A DNA stretch of 64,000 nucleotides from Chitinophaga pinensis (GTDB lineage Bacteria > Bacteroidota > Bacteroidia > UBA7662). Position 1 is the stretch's first letter. Every line of letters starts with the position of its first letter. A program made the translations under genes and the position numbers. The stretch is taken from positions 62,001 through 126,000 of the forward strand of contig CAMCHJ010000003.1 in assembly GCA_945874665.1 (NCBI GenBank), read 5' to 3'. This document shows, piece by piece, positions 26,079 to 34,940 of the stretch. The notes under the pieces are model-generated. The model was not told the DNA's origin. It saw only the letters and a list, made by a program, of their open reading frames with translations, and made no database searches.

Positions 26079-27047
26079 TTAGTCGAATGATTGGTTGAGC
26101 ATGGAGGCCTTTTGTATAAGTAAATCGTATTGCTCAGGCGTAATGTCGTTATAAAAGAAGTTGACAGGATTAATTTTAGCACCTTCCTTAATCACTTCGT
26201 AATGCAAATGTGGTCCAGTGCTTTTGCCTGTATTACCTACATAGCCAATAACTTCGCCGCGCTTTACACTTTGTCCGTTTTGCACATTAAAGCGCGACAT
26301 ATGCGCATACAAGGTTTTGTAGCCAAAGCCATGGTCAATGATCACACAGTTGCCGTAACCGCGGTCCATGCGCATGATCGACGACACACGGCCATCGCCC
26401 GTGGCATAAATTTCAGTTCGCATGGGCGCTGTGAAGTCAATGCCCTCGTGCATCCTAATAGTTTTATAGATTGGGTCGATGCGGTAACCAAAGCCCGAGC
26501 CTAGGCGGTTTAAGTCGTTGTTTTTTATTGGTTGAATGGCAGGAATAGAGGCTAAAAGCTTAGCTTTATCTTTTACCATGCCCACCACTTCGTCGTAACT
26601 TTTACTCTGGATGTAAAGCTGTTTGGCGAGGGTATTGATGCGCGTGCTGGTTTCAATCATCAGCTGACTGTTCGTGAAGTTTTGCAAGTTTCGGTAGGAG
26701 ACACCCGAAAATCCGGCGGTTCTAGTGGCTTCAGGAATTGGTTCGGCTTCAAAAACCACACGATAGATGTTGTCGTCGCGGTCTTGTAATTCCGTTAGCG
26801 CATTTTCGATGAGTTGCGTCTTGTCGTTGAGCAAATCGTATTGTAGCTCCAATTGATTGATTTCGCGCTTGAGCTGCTTCTCTTTTGGAGAATCGAGATA
26901 GGTATACGCAATGGCAATAATGATAAATGCGAACACAGCTGTGGCTGATAAAAAGCCAAAAACGCTAAGAAATCGTTGCTTCAACGACAGCTCCACCTTT
27001 TCGTACTTCAGCTTTGCTGCATCGTAGTAATACTTTACTCTCGCCAT
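26079..27047 (-). CDS. M23 peptidase (LytM domain), membrane-anchored
   Basis: 322 aa. A single transmembrane helix at about 30-51, a coiled coil at 55-90, then a C-terminal LytM/peptidase M23 domain (about 185-300). Zinc ligands are His200 and Asp204 in MHEGIDF and His282 in HLH (280-282); the domain therefore looks catalytically complete. Predicted periplasmic peptidoglycan endopeptidase or, as with coiled-coil LytM proteins, an activator of cell separation. Leads a two-gene unit with merR. Divergent from alaS with 108 bp between starts. Confidence 0.9.
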   Translation of the reverse strand: MARVKYYYDAAKLKYEKVELSLKQRFLSVFGFLSATAVFAFIIIAIAYTYLDSPKEKQLKREINQLELQYDLLNDKTQLIENALTELQDRDDNIYRVVFEAEPIPEATRTAGFSGVSYRNLQNFTNSQLMIETSTRINTLAKQLYIQSKSYDEVVGMVKDKAKLLASIPAIQPIKNNDLNRLGSGFGYRIDPIYKTIRMHEGIDFTAPMRTEIYATGDGRVSSIMRMDRGYGNCVIIDHGFGYKTLYAHMSRFNVQNGQSVKRGEVIGYVGNTGKSTGPHLHYEVIKEGAKINPVNFFYNDITPEQYDLLIQKASMLNQSFD

Positions 27048-27106
27048 GCTTACGTTTTTATCACTAATTTAGCGCCGCTGAAATTACAACAGCTTTGCAG
27101 CCTTTG

Positions 27107-27114
27107 CAAATTTA
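27107..27114 (-). promoter_or_regulatory. Candidate -7 box for the M23/merR operon
   Basis: Minus-strand TAAATTTG, perfect TAnnTTTG, 60 nt before the M23 peptidase start in the 108-bp divergent space shared with alaS. Confidence 0.4.
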
Positions 27115-27155
27115 GTTTCAGTCAAAAACACTATTAATCGGTATATCAGCCATTT

Positions 27156-29783
27156 ATGACAGCTAACGAGATCCGTAAACAATTCCTAGACTTCTTTGAG
27201 GAGCGTGGACATCAGATCGCAAACCCAGCACCTATCGTGGTAAAGGGTGATTCTACCCTCATGTTTACCAATGCGGGCATGAATCAATTTAAAGAATTAT
27301 TTCTCGGAAACCAGCCCGTTAAACACCCGCGTGTGGCCGACACGCAGCATTGTTTGCGGGTTTCGGGTAAGCACAATGACTTGGAGGATGTTGGTCACGA
27401 CACCTACCACCATACGCTTTTTGAGATGCTCGGCAACTGGAGTTTTGGCGATTATTTTAAAACCGAAGCCATTGCTTGGGCTTGGGAATTGCTTACTGAG
27501 GTGTTTAAGTTGGATAAAGACCGTTTGTATGTGACTGTTTTTGAAGGAGATACCAAAGAAGGGCTGGCTTTTGACACCGATGCAAAAAACGAATGGTTGA
27601 AGTGGATTGCCGAGGATCGCATTTTACTCGGTAATAAAAAGGATAACTTTTGGGAGATGGGTGAGCAGGGGCCTTGCGGACCGTGCTCTGAAATGCACAT
27701 AGATTTACGTCCTGCCGCCGAAAGGGTAGCCGTATCCGGTGCTACTTTGGTTAACAACGACCACCCACAGGTAATTGAGGTTTGGAACCTCGTATTTATG
27801 GAATTCAATCGCAAGGCTGATGGCAGTTTAGAGAAGCTACCCGCCAAACATGTTGACACGGGTATGGGTTTTGAGCGCCTTTGTCGCGCCATAGCCGCTG
27901 CCAGCAGTAATTACGACACAGATGTGTTCCAACCCCTCATTCAGCAGTTGGAACGCCTCTCTGGCAAAAAATATGGCATCCATGAGGACACAGATGTTGC
28001 CTTTCGCGTAATTGCCGACCACATCCGCGCCATTACCTTTGTAATTGCAGATGGACAATTGCCTTCCAATAACAAGGCAGGATACGTTTGTCGCCGCATT
28101 TTACGCCGCGCCATTCGCTACGGATATACATTTTTGGGCTTTGAAGAAGCGTTTATGTATCAATTGGTGCCTACACTCACGGAGCAAATGGGCGCGGTGT
28201 TTACACAGCTGGCTCCTCAGCAAGATTTTCTACAGCGCATTATCAAAGAAGAAGAAATTGCTTTTTTACGCACGTTAACAAACGGTTTGCGTCGCATCAC
28301 GCAAGTGCAAAACGAGCTCAAAGCAGCTGGTCGTTCGCAGATTGATGGCGCAACAGCCTTCGAGTTATTCGATACTTACGGATTTCCGATAGATTTAACA
28401 GCGCTCATTGCCCGTGAAAACGGTTACAGCATCGACGAAGAAGGGTTCAAATCTGAAATGGAGGTGCAAAAAAACCGTTCACGCGAAGCAGCAAAAATTG
28501 ATGCCGGCGATTGGGTTTTGGTTAGCGAAGAGCAGGAAGCCGTGCAGTTTGTAGGTTACGACCAATTGGAAGTGCAAACGCAAATTCAACGTTACAGGGC
28601 GGTAAAGTCTAAAAGCAAAGAAAGCTACCAAGTAGTGCTGCAAGAAACCCCGTTTTATGCTGAAAGCGGCGGACAAGTAGGCGACACGGGCATTTTGCGC
28701 GATAGTAATCAGCGCGAAATCAAGGTGCTGAACACCTTTAAAGAAAACAATCTCCTGGTGCATGAGCTGAGTGAGTTGCCGGTAAACCCTGCCGACACGT
28801 TCTTGGCATTGGTTAACAGTGAGTTGCGCGCAGAAATTGCTTCAAACCACAGTGCAACGCATCTCCTACATGCCGCCTTGCGACACGTTTTGGGCCATCA
28901 TGTAGAGCAAAAGGGCAGTTTGGTGAATGCGGATTACCTACGCTTTGACTTTTCGCATTTCGCTAAAATGAGCGATGCCGAGCTGGAAGCTGTAGAGCAG
29001 GAGGTGAATGCCCACATTCGGGCTGCCATCAAGCTCGACGAGCGCCGTGCAGTGCCTATTGAAGAGGCAAAAGCTTTGGGTGCCATGGCGTTGTTTGGCG
29101 AAAAGTATGGCGACCAGGTACGTGTCATTACTTTTGACCCGAGTTATAGCGTCGAATTATGTGGCGGCACACATGTACACAATAGCGCACATATTGGCTT
29201 GTTTAAAATCACCAGTGAATCAAGCATTGCCACGGGCGTTCGCCGTATTGAAGCCATTACAGGAAAAACGGCTTTGAACTGGATGCAGCAGCAGTTAAAT
29301 CAACTGCAAGAAGTAAAAGATTTGTTGAAAAACCCCAAGGATTTAACTACGCAAGTCCAAAAGTTACTTGAGGAAAGTAATGCACTTCGAAAAGAAATTG
29401 AAAACCTCGAGCAAGTTCAAATAAATGAGCTAGCAGCTAATTTGGCAGGTCAGTTTATCGCCTCTGGACAAGCCATGGTACTGGCCAAACGAGTCGACGT
29501 ACGTTCTGCGGAAGGCTTAAAAAAGCTAGCTTCTGAACTGCGTAAGCAACATGCGAATGGTTATGTAGTTTTAGGAGCAGTCGTTAGCGAAAAACCACAA
29601 TTGGTAGTCGCTATTGGAGATGCCCTCGTAGCTTCCGCAAAGCTCAATGCAGGAAACATTGTTCGGGAGGCTGCCAAGTTGATGCAGGGTGGCGGAGGAG
29701 GTCAGCCGTTTTTGGCAACGGCTGGTGGCTCAGAACTTGGAGGTCTCGCCGCTGCCATTGAAGCAGCAAAAAATAGTATTTAA
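27156..29783 (+). CDS. alaS: Alanyl-tRNA synthetase
   Basis: Charges tRNA-Ala; class II synthetase with editing activity. 875 aa, full length. N-terminal aminoacylation domain begins EIRKQFLDFFEERGH and includes FTNAGMNQFK (motif 1 region) and GMGFERL near the motif 3 end; the editing domain has zinc motifs HSATH (about residue 568) and CGGTH (about 669); the C-terminal oligomerisation part ends with GGGGGQPFLATAGG, the DHHA1-type tail. Start ATG at 27156. One base separates its stop from gatB. Confidence 0.97.
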   Translation: MTANEIRKQFLDFFEERGHQIANPAPIVVKGDSTLMFTNAGMNQFKELFLGNQPVKHPRVADTQHCLRVSGKHNDLEDVGHDTYHHTLFEMLGNWSFGDYFKTEAIAWAWELLTEVFKLDKDRLYVTVFEGDTKEGLAFDTDAKNEWLKWIAEDRILLGNKKDNFWEMGEQGPCGPCSEMHIDLRPAAERVAVSGATLVNNDHPQVIEVWNLVFMEFNRKADGSLEKLPAKHVDTGMGFERLCRAIAAASSNYDTDVFQPLIQQLERLSGKKYGIHEDTDVAFRVIADHIRAITFVIADGQLPSNNKAGYVCRRILRRAIRYGYTFLGFEEAFMYQLVPTLTEQMGAVFTQLAPQQDFLQRIIKEEEIAFLRTLTNGLRRITQVQNELKAAGRSQIDGATAFELFDTYGFPIDLTALIARENGYSIDEEGFKSEMEVQKNRSREAAKIDAGDWVLVSEEQEAVQFVGYDQLEVQTQIQRYRAVKSKSKESYQVVLQETPFYAESGGQVGDTGILRDSNQREIKVLNTFKENNLLVHELSELPVNPADTFLALVNSELRAEIASNHSATHLLHAALRHVLGHHVEQKGSLVNADYLRFDFSHFAKMSDAELEAVEQEVNAHIRAAIKLDERRAVPIEEAKALGAMALFGEKYGDQVRVITFDPSYSVELCGGTHVHNSAHIGLFKITSESSIATGVRRIEAITGKTALNWMQQQLNQLQEVKDLLKNPKDLTTQVQKLLEESNALRKEIENLEQVQINELAANLAGQFIASGQAMVLAKRVDVRSAEGLKKLASELRKQHANGYVVLGAVVSEKPQLVVAIGDALVASAKLNAGNIVREAAKLMQGGGGGQPFLATAGGSELGGLAAAIEAAKNSI

Positions 29784-29784
29784 C

Positions 29785-31242
29785 ATGGAAAACACGATAT
29801 ACGATCTATATGAATTAGTTGTGGGCTTGGAAGTACATGCCCAGCTGAATACGCATTCTAAAGCCTTTTCGTCTGATTCAGCGGCTTATGGCGCAGCACC
29901 CAACACACAGGTGAGTCCAATTTCGTTGGGTCACCCTGGCACCTTGCCTAAGCTCAATGAGCGTGCTTTAGAGTTTGGGGTAAAGCTAGGCTTGGCCATG
30001 AATTGTGAAATCCGACGCTGGAATGAGTTTGCGCGTAAAAATTACTTTTATGCCGACTTGCCAAAAGGCTATCAAATTACCCAACACACCACGCCCATTT
30101 GTTACAATGGCTGGGTAGATGTGCGTCACGATGATGGTACCAAAAACCGCATTGGCATCACCCGCATCCACATGGAAGAAGATGCAGGCAAGAGCATGCA
30201 CGACCAGGATGCCTTTGACTCGCTAATTGACCTGAACCGCTGTGGCGTGCCTCTGCTCGAGATTGTAAGCGAACCTGACATGCGTACGCCGCGTGAAGCC
30301 TATTTGTACCTCACCGAGGTACGTCAGCTGGTACGCTACCTCGATATTTGCGATGGCAATATGGAAGAAGGCAGTCTGCGTTGTGATGCCAACATCAGCG
30401 TGCGCAAAAAAGGAGCTCCTGAATTTGGTGTGAAAGTCGAAGTGAAAAACATGAACTCCATTCGCAATGTGCAACGCGCCATTGAGCACGAGTTTAAACG
30501 CCAAATTGATATGTTGGAGCGGGGAGAGACCATTTTCAGCGAAACCCGCAGTTTTGATGCGGTAAATGGCACCACTTTCGCACTGCGTTCGAAAGAACTC
30601 GCCAACGATTACCGCTACTTTACAGAACCCGATTTGCAGCCAGTTATTGTTGAACCCAGTTACATTGAACACGTACGCAATGACATGCCCTTGTTGCCAG
30701 CACAATTGATTGAGCGCTTCATCAACGACTACGGTTTAAATGAATATGATGCTTCCGTACTTACCGATAACCGTGAAGTGGCACTTTACTTCAATGAACT
30801 TACTAACCTCACAACCAATTATAAACAAGCAGCGAATTGGGTAATGGGACCGGTAAAATCATGGATCAATGCAGAGGCCCAAAGCATGGAGGCGTTCCCG
30901 CTATCTGGTCAACAAATTGCGGCCTTAATTGCTTTGATAGATGATGGCATAGTGAGCAACAGCGTTGCTACCCAAAAGCTTTTCCCAGCCATGCTCGAAA
31001 ACCCTGTGGCCATGCCAATCGACTTAGCGAAGTCAATGAACCTGGTGCAGGAACGAAATGCCGACGAATTACGAATGCACGTAGAGGCTGTGCTGGCCGC
31101 TTGGCCCGACAAAGTAGCGGAATTTAAAGCTGGCAAAAAAGGGGTGCTTGGCATGTTTATGGGCGATGTAATGAAGCGTACCCAAGGCAAAGCTGATCCA
31201 AAAATGACCAGTCAACTTTTAAATGAAATTTTATCCAATTAA
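29785..31242 (+). CDS. gatB: Aspartyl/glutamyl-tRNA(Asn/Gln) amidotransferase subunit B
   Basis: Kinase/tRNA-binding subunit of GatCAB, which converts Glu-tRNA(Gln) or Asp-tRNA(Asn) to the amidated form. 485 aa. The N-terminus YELVVGLEVHAQL and the signature LDLNRCGVPLLEIVSEPD are intact; the C-terminal YqeY-like tail ends at Asn485. The start is ATG at 29785, 1 bp after the alaS stop; the frame extends upstream inside alaS but the family motif starts here. GatA and GatC are not adjacent. Confidence 0.96.
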   Translation: MENTIYDLYELVVGLEVHAQLNTHSKAFSSDSAAYGAAPNTQVSPISLGHPGTLPKLNERALEFGVKLGLAMNCEIRRWNEFARKNYFYADLPKGYQITQHTTPICYNGWVDVRHDDGTKNRIGITRIHMEEDAGKSMHDQDAFDSLIDLNRCGVPLLEIVSEPDMRTPREAYLYLTEVRQLVRYLDICDGNMEEGSLRCDANISVRKKGAPEFGVKVEVKNMNSIRNVQRAIEHEFKRQIDMLERGETIFSETRSFDAVNGTTFALRSKELANDYRYFTEPDLQPVIVEPSYIEHVRNDMPLLPAQLIERFINDYGLNEYDASVLTDNREVALYFNELTNLTTNYKQAANWVMGPVKSWINAEAQSMEAFPLSGQQIAALIALIDDGIVSNSVATQKLFPAMLENPVAMPIDLAKSMNLVQERNADELRMHVEAVLAAWPDKVAEFKAGKKGVLGMFMGDVMKRTQGKADPKMTSQLLNEILSN

Positions 31243-31245
31243 CAT

Positions 31246-32373
31246 ATGCGTATTTTAAGCATCCTGCTAACCACGATGTTAGCCTTAACAGCTTGTAATC
31301 AAGCTCCAAAAGACCGTTTTACCATCGAAGGCACCATTACAGGCGGTGCAGGTGAAGTAGTTAAAATGATTGAATTTACGCTGGAAGATGCCGTAACGGT
31401 AGATTCGGCAATTCTGGCTGAAGATGGTAGTTTCAGCATCACCTCCAGCAACACCGAGCCAACGGTTTATATGCTGAGCTTATCTAATGCGGGTTTAATT
31501 CCTGTTTTAGTCGAAAATGGTGATGTGGTAAAAATCAACACAACAGCAGAGCAGTATATAAATGATGCCAAGGTAGAAGGCTCAACCGCAACTACCGAAC
31601 TGATTGAATATTTCAAACAATTCAACAGCTTTCAGGAGCGGGTGGCTGCCTTAAATGAGGAGTTGATGCCTTTTGCTGAAGCACCCGATTTTGAACAAAA
31701 GCGTGCAGAGGCACAAGAGAAGTACAAAACATATGAAGCATCCCAGAAAAAGTATGTTAAAGGCTTTATTGATGGTAATAAAAACGGCGTTGTGCCCGTA
31801 TTTGCGTCTTTGTACGCCGCCAATTTTATCTCGCCAGAATCAGATTTTGATTGGTTTTTTAGTCTTTTAAATCGCTTCAAAGAAGAAAATCCCAGCAGCA
31901 AATACACCGCTTGGTTTACCAAGTTTGTAGAGCCATACACCAATTTGACGGCTTTGCAACCGGGTAAAATGGCACCAGACTTCAAATTACCTACTCCTGA
32001 CGGCGATAGTATAGCACTAAGTGACTACCGCGGAAAGTATGTATTGGTTGATTTTTGGGCATCTTGGTGCGGCCCTTGTCGCCAAGAGAATCCTAATATC
32101 GTACGCATGTACAATCGTTTTAAAGGCAAAAACTTCGAGATTTTGGGCGTTTCGCTTGACAAAGAGCGCGCTGGTTGGGTAAAAGCCATTGCCGACGATC
32201 AATTGACTTGGAAGCAAGTGAGCGACCTCAAGTTTTGGGATTCTATTGTGACCGGTTTATATGCCATTCAGTCAATACCAGCTACTTTATTAGTCGATCC
32301 CGATGGCAAAATCATCGCCCGCAATCTGCGAGGTCCGGAACTTGAAGAAAAAATCGCTAGTTTGCTGCAATAA
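31246..32373 (+). CDS. TlpA-like thioredoxin lipoprotein with DUF4369-type domain
   Basis: 375 aa. A lipoprotein signal with lipobox LTAC places Cys17 as the lipidated residue, so the protein is membrane-anchored in the periplasm. The N-terminal part (about 25-115) resembles the DUF4369 domain; a helical linker follows, and a TlpA/ResA thioredoxin domain occupies about 235-375 with redox-active WCGPC (Cys275, Cys278) and a cis-Pro in SIPATLLVD. Predicted thiol-disulfide oxidoreductase keeping periplasmic thiols reduced, e.g. for cytochrome maturation; the partner is not visible. Three bp after gatB, so possibly cotranscribed. Confidence 0.92.
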   Translation: MRILSILLTTMLALTACNQAPKDRFTIEGTITGGAGEVVKMIEFTLEDAVTVDSAILAEDGSFSITSSNTEPTVYMLSLSNAGLIPVLVENGDVVKINTTAEQYINDAKVEGSTATTELIEYFKQFNSFQERVAALNEELMPFAEAPDFEQKRAEAQEKYKTYEASQKKYVKGFIDGNKNGVVPVFASLYAANFISPESDFDWFFSLLNRFKEENPSSKYTAWFTKFVEPYTNLTALQPGKMAPDFKLPTPDGDSIALSDYRGKYVLVDFWASWCGPCRQENPNIVRMYNRFKGKNFEILGVSLDKERAGWVKAIADDQLTWKQVSDLKFWDSIVTGLYAIQSIPATLLVDPDGKIIARNLRGPELEEKIASLLQ

Positions 32374-32381
32374 AGAAGATC

Positions 32382-32429
32382 GCGTTGCTTGTTTTTTGAA
32401 TTAATAATAACTTAACAGCCGAGCAACGC
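32382..32429. repeat. 8-bp inverted repeat with 32-nt loop
   Basis: GCGTTGCT and AGCAACGC are perfect reverse complements flanking 32 nt of AT-rich DNA in the gap between the TlpA gene and the response regulator. It may terminate the TlpA transcript or be a regulatory site for the two-component operon. No T-run follows. Confidence 0.35.
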
Positions 32430-32472
32430 TTTCACAACAAAATAGTCATTTACTTTGACCTAAATTTAATGT

Positions 32473-33162
32473 ATGAGCACCACCAAGTACAAAATTCTTG
32501 CGGTTGACGATGAGCCCGATATCCTCGAAATCATTGCGTACAACCTCAACAAAGAAGGTTATGAGGTGCTCACAGCCAGCAACGGCGCTGATGCCATCAA
32601 AATCGCCAGGGATGCCAAGCCTGATTTAATCATCCTCGACATCATGATGCCCAAAATGGATGGTATTGAAACATGCCGCCAGCTCCGTGAAATCGAAAAG
32701 CTTAAATCAACCTTTATCGTGTTTTTAACTGCACGGGATGAGGAATTTGTAGAAATAATGGGCTTTAATGCCGGTGCCGACGATTACATTTCTAAGCCCA
32801 TCAAGCCCCGCGCTTTACTAAGCCGTATCAATGCCATTTTACGCAGAGGCGGAAGTAAAGAGGAAGGACAGCAACCTAAAATTGAAGCTAATGGACTCAT
32901 TATCGACCGTGAAACTTACATTGTTTACAAGGGAGCTGAGCAAATTTCACTGGCCAAAAAGGAGTTTGAATTATTGTATTTACTGGCAAGTAAACCAGGC
33001 AAAGTGTTTTCGCGCGATATGATTTTAGAACAAATTTGGGGCAATGACGTGGTGGTAATCAATCGCACCATCGACGTACACATCCGCAAATTGCGCGAAA
33101 AAGTAGGTGAAGACTTCATCGTTACGATCAAGGGTGTAGGTTATAAGTTTGGCGTGGAGTGA
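32473..33162 (+). CDS. OmpR/PhoB-family response regulator
   Basis: 229 aa. Receiver domain with acidic pocket Asp12/Asp13, phosphoacceptor Asp56 in ILDIMMP, Thr in FLTARD and Lys108 in SKPIKP. The C-terminal winged-helix DNA-binding domain (about 130-229) ends GVGYKFG, the OmpR/PhoB pattern, with recognition region INRTIDVHIRKLREK. Predicted transcription factor controlled by the kinase encoded next, whose GTG start overlaps this stop (GTGA). Target genes cannot be read from the window. Confidence 0.95.
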   Translation: MSTTKYKILAVDDEPDILEIIAYNLNKEGYEVLTASNGADAIKIARDAKPDLIILDIMMPKMDGIETCRQLREIEKLKSTFIVFLTARDEEFVEIMGFNAGADDYISKPIKPRALLSRINAILRRGGSKEEGQQPKIEANGLIIDRETYIVYKGAEQISLAKKEFELLYLLASKPGKVFSRDMILEQIWGNDVVVINRTIDVHIRKLREKVGEDFIVTIKGVGYKFGVE

Positions 33163-34196
33163 AAAATCCAACTCCTGCAGCCATTTCCTTTTTGGCGGCA
33201 CTCCTTATCAGTTTGATTTTGTTGCCTGGTGCTTGGTTATTGGGCATCCGAGATTGGCGCTTACTGTTGTGGTTTGTCCTTGGTTTCATTGTGACTTATG
33301 CTGTGGTTTTGGCAGCTGTTAAGCACTTCATTTACCGCAAAATCAAGCTCATCTACAAAATCATTTATACGCTCAAATCCAGTAAGTTTAACCAGGTTGT
33401 GAGCGATAAGCTGAGCGAGGATCCTTTGGGTGAAGTAATGCGCGAAGTGCAAAGCTGGGCCCGTGAAAAAGGAGGGGAGATGGACCAAGTACAAGTAATG
33501 GAAACTTACCGCAAGGAATTTCTTGGTAATGTGTCACATGAGCTCAAAACGCCTATTTTCAACATTCAAGGCTATATTCATTCGCTTTTAGATGGCGAAC
33601 TCGATGACAAAGAACTAACGCGACATTTTCTCAACAAAGCCGCCAAAAGCGCCGATCGGATGGAGCATTTGGTAAAAGATTTACTGTCTATTTCTGAACT
33701 AGAAAGCGGCTCTGATAAGATCGATTTAGAAACCTTTGAGATCTACGAGCTCATCCAAGACATCATTGAATCCTTAGAATTTAAGGCACGAGAAAAAGAC
33801 ATCAGCTTGGGATTCAAGCAGGGTTGTAATCCACCGTTTTTTGTGCGTGCCGACAAAAAGAAAATCCGACAGGTTTTTGTAAACCTCGTTACCAATTCTA
33901 TTAAATACGGGAAGCCTGGCACACAAACCCTCATTGGCTTGTACGATATGGACTATAACTACCTCATTGAAGTTTCTGACCATGGTATCGGCATCGAAGA
34001 AGAGCATTTAAGTCGCTTATTCGAACGGTTTTACCGTGTAGACAAAGCCCGTGCTCGGGATGAAGGAGGCACCGGATTAGGTTTAGCCATTGTAAAACAC
34101 ATCATTGAAGCCCATAATCAAACCATCAATGTGCGTTCCACACCAGGAATTGGAAGTACTTTTGGGGTAACCTTATCGAAAGCGCTGGATAAGTGA
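33159..34196 (+). CDS. Sensor histidine kinase, PhoR-like, without periplasmic domain
   Basis: 345 aa. Two membrane helices at about 8-30 and 35-56 are joined by only a few residues (GIRDWR), so there is virtually no extracytoplasmic sensor. A short linker leads to the HisKA domain with phosphoacceptor His127 in VSHELKTP, then the HATPase domain with N box FVNLVTNSIKYG, G1 DHGIGI, F box FERFYRVD and G2 GTGLGLAIVKH. Forms a pair with the preceding regulator; start GTG at 33159 overlaps its stop. The signal is presumably membrane-derived or relayed by a partner. Confidence 0.93.
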   Translation: MKNPTPAAISFLAALLISLILLPGAWLLGIRDWRLLLWFVLGFIVTYAVVLAAVKHFIYRKIKLIYKIIYTLKSSKFNQVVSDKLSEDPLGEVMREVQSWAREKGGEMDQVQVMETYRKEFLGNVSHELKTPIFNIQGYIHSLLDGELDDKELTRHFLNKAAKSADRMEHLVKDLLSISELESGSDKIDLETFEIYELIQDIIESLEFKAREKDISLGFKQGCNPPFFVRADKKKIRQVFVNLVTNSIKYGKPGTQTLIGLYDMDYNYLIEVSDHGIGIEEEHLSRLFERFYRVDKARARDEGGTGLGLAIVKHIIEAHNQTINVRSTPGIGSTFGVTLSKALDK

Positions 34197-34206
34197 TGCA
34201 ATGCCG

Positions 34207-34214
34207 TATTTTTG
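34207..34214 (+). promoter_or_regulatory. -7 box directly before the pseudouridine synthase start
   Basis: TATTTTTG is a perfect TAnnTTTG match ending 4 nt before the ATG at 34219. The in-frame ATG at 34201 would place this box inside the coding region, which argues for the later start and for a leaderless transcript. Confidence 0.55.
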
Positions 34215-34218
34215 CGGA

Positions 34219-34938
34219 ATGAAAAAAGTACAGTTTACCGATCTGATCTTGTTTGAAAACGATCAGGTGGTTGTGGTAAACAAACCGCCAATGCTCAGTT
34301 CCCTCGACGAGCGCTTTGCTGATGCACCCTCTTTGCTTCGTTTGGCCAAAAGCCATCATCCCGACTTGCGGCTGTGCCACCGTTTGGACAAAGAAACCTC
34401 GGGAGCACTCATTTTAGCCAAAAACGATGCTGCATACCGTTTTATATCCATGGAATTTGAACACCGCAGGGTGCTCAAAAAATACCATGCCATCGTAGAA
34501 GGCCTCCATCAATTTGATATGGAAGAAGTTGATATGCCGATTGGGCCTTTCCGCAATGGACTCATGAAAATAGATTTTGGCGGCGGTAAGGAGGCCTTGA
34601 CGTATTTTAAGTCCATTGCCTATTTCCGCCACTTTACCCTTGTAGAATGCACGCCAATTACCGGTCGCACGCACCAGATTCGTGTGCATTTGGCAGCCCG
34701 TAAGGCAGTAATTACCAACGACATTGCCTATGGCGGTAAGCCACCCATGCTTTCTAATTTCAAGCGTAACTACAACCTGGGTAAGTTCGACGAAGAGCGT
34801 CCGCTGATTGGCCGCTTGGCGCTGCACGCCCATTCAGTTACCTTTCGTTATGCCGAAGACCAAGAAGTAACAGCCACGGCAGCCTATGCGCCAGATTTTG
34901 GTGTCTTGCTTAAGCAACTCGAAAAATACGATAGCTAA
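34219..34938 (+). CDS. RluA-family pseudouridine synthase
   Basis: 239 aa. Isomerises uridine to pseudouridine in rRNA or tRNA. Catalytic Asp57 lies in CHRLDKETSG; the TGRTHQIRVHLA segment near residue 148 is the second family motif. There is no N-terminal S4 domain, so it is the short RluA/RluC-catalytic-only type; the target RNA site cannot be assigned. The start at 34219 is preferred over 34201 because VENDQ-type strand LFENDQVVVVNKP follows at the usual distance and a -7 box occupies the extra codons. The gene is 2 bp from the following NA37 gene. Confidence 0.9.
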   Translation: MKKVQFTDLILFENDQVVVVNKPPMLSSLDERFADAPSLLRLAKSHHPDLRLCHRLDKETSGALILAKNDAAYRFISMEFEHRRVLKKYHAIVEGLHQFDMEEVDMPIGPFRNGLMKIDFGGGKEALTYFKSIAYFRHFTLVECTPITGRTHQIRVHLAARKAVITNDIAYGGKPPMLSNFKRNYNLGKFDEERPLIGRLALHAHSVTFRYAEDQEVTATAAYAPDFGVLLKQLEKYDS

Positions 34939-34940
34939 GT

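Noticed and set aside
34201-34218. ATG at 34201 as start of the pseudouridine synthase
   Set aside because: The extra six codons contain the -7 box at 34207-34214 and add nothing conserved.
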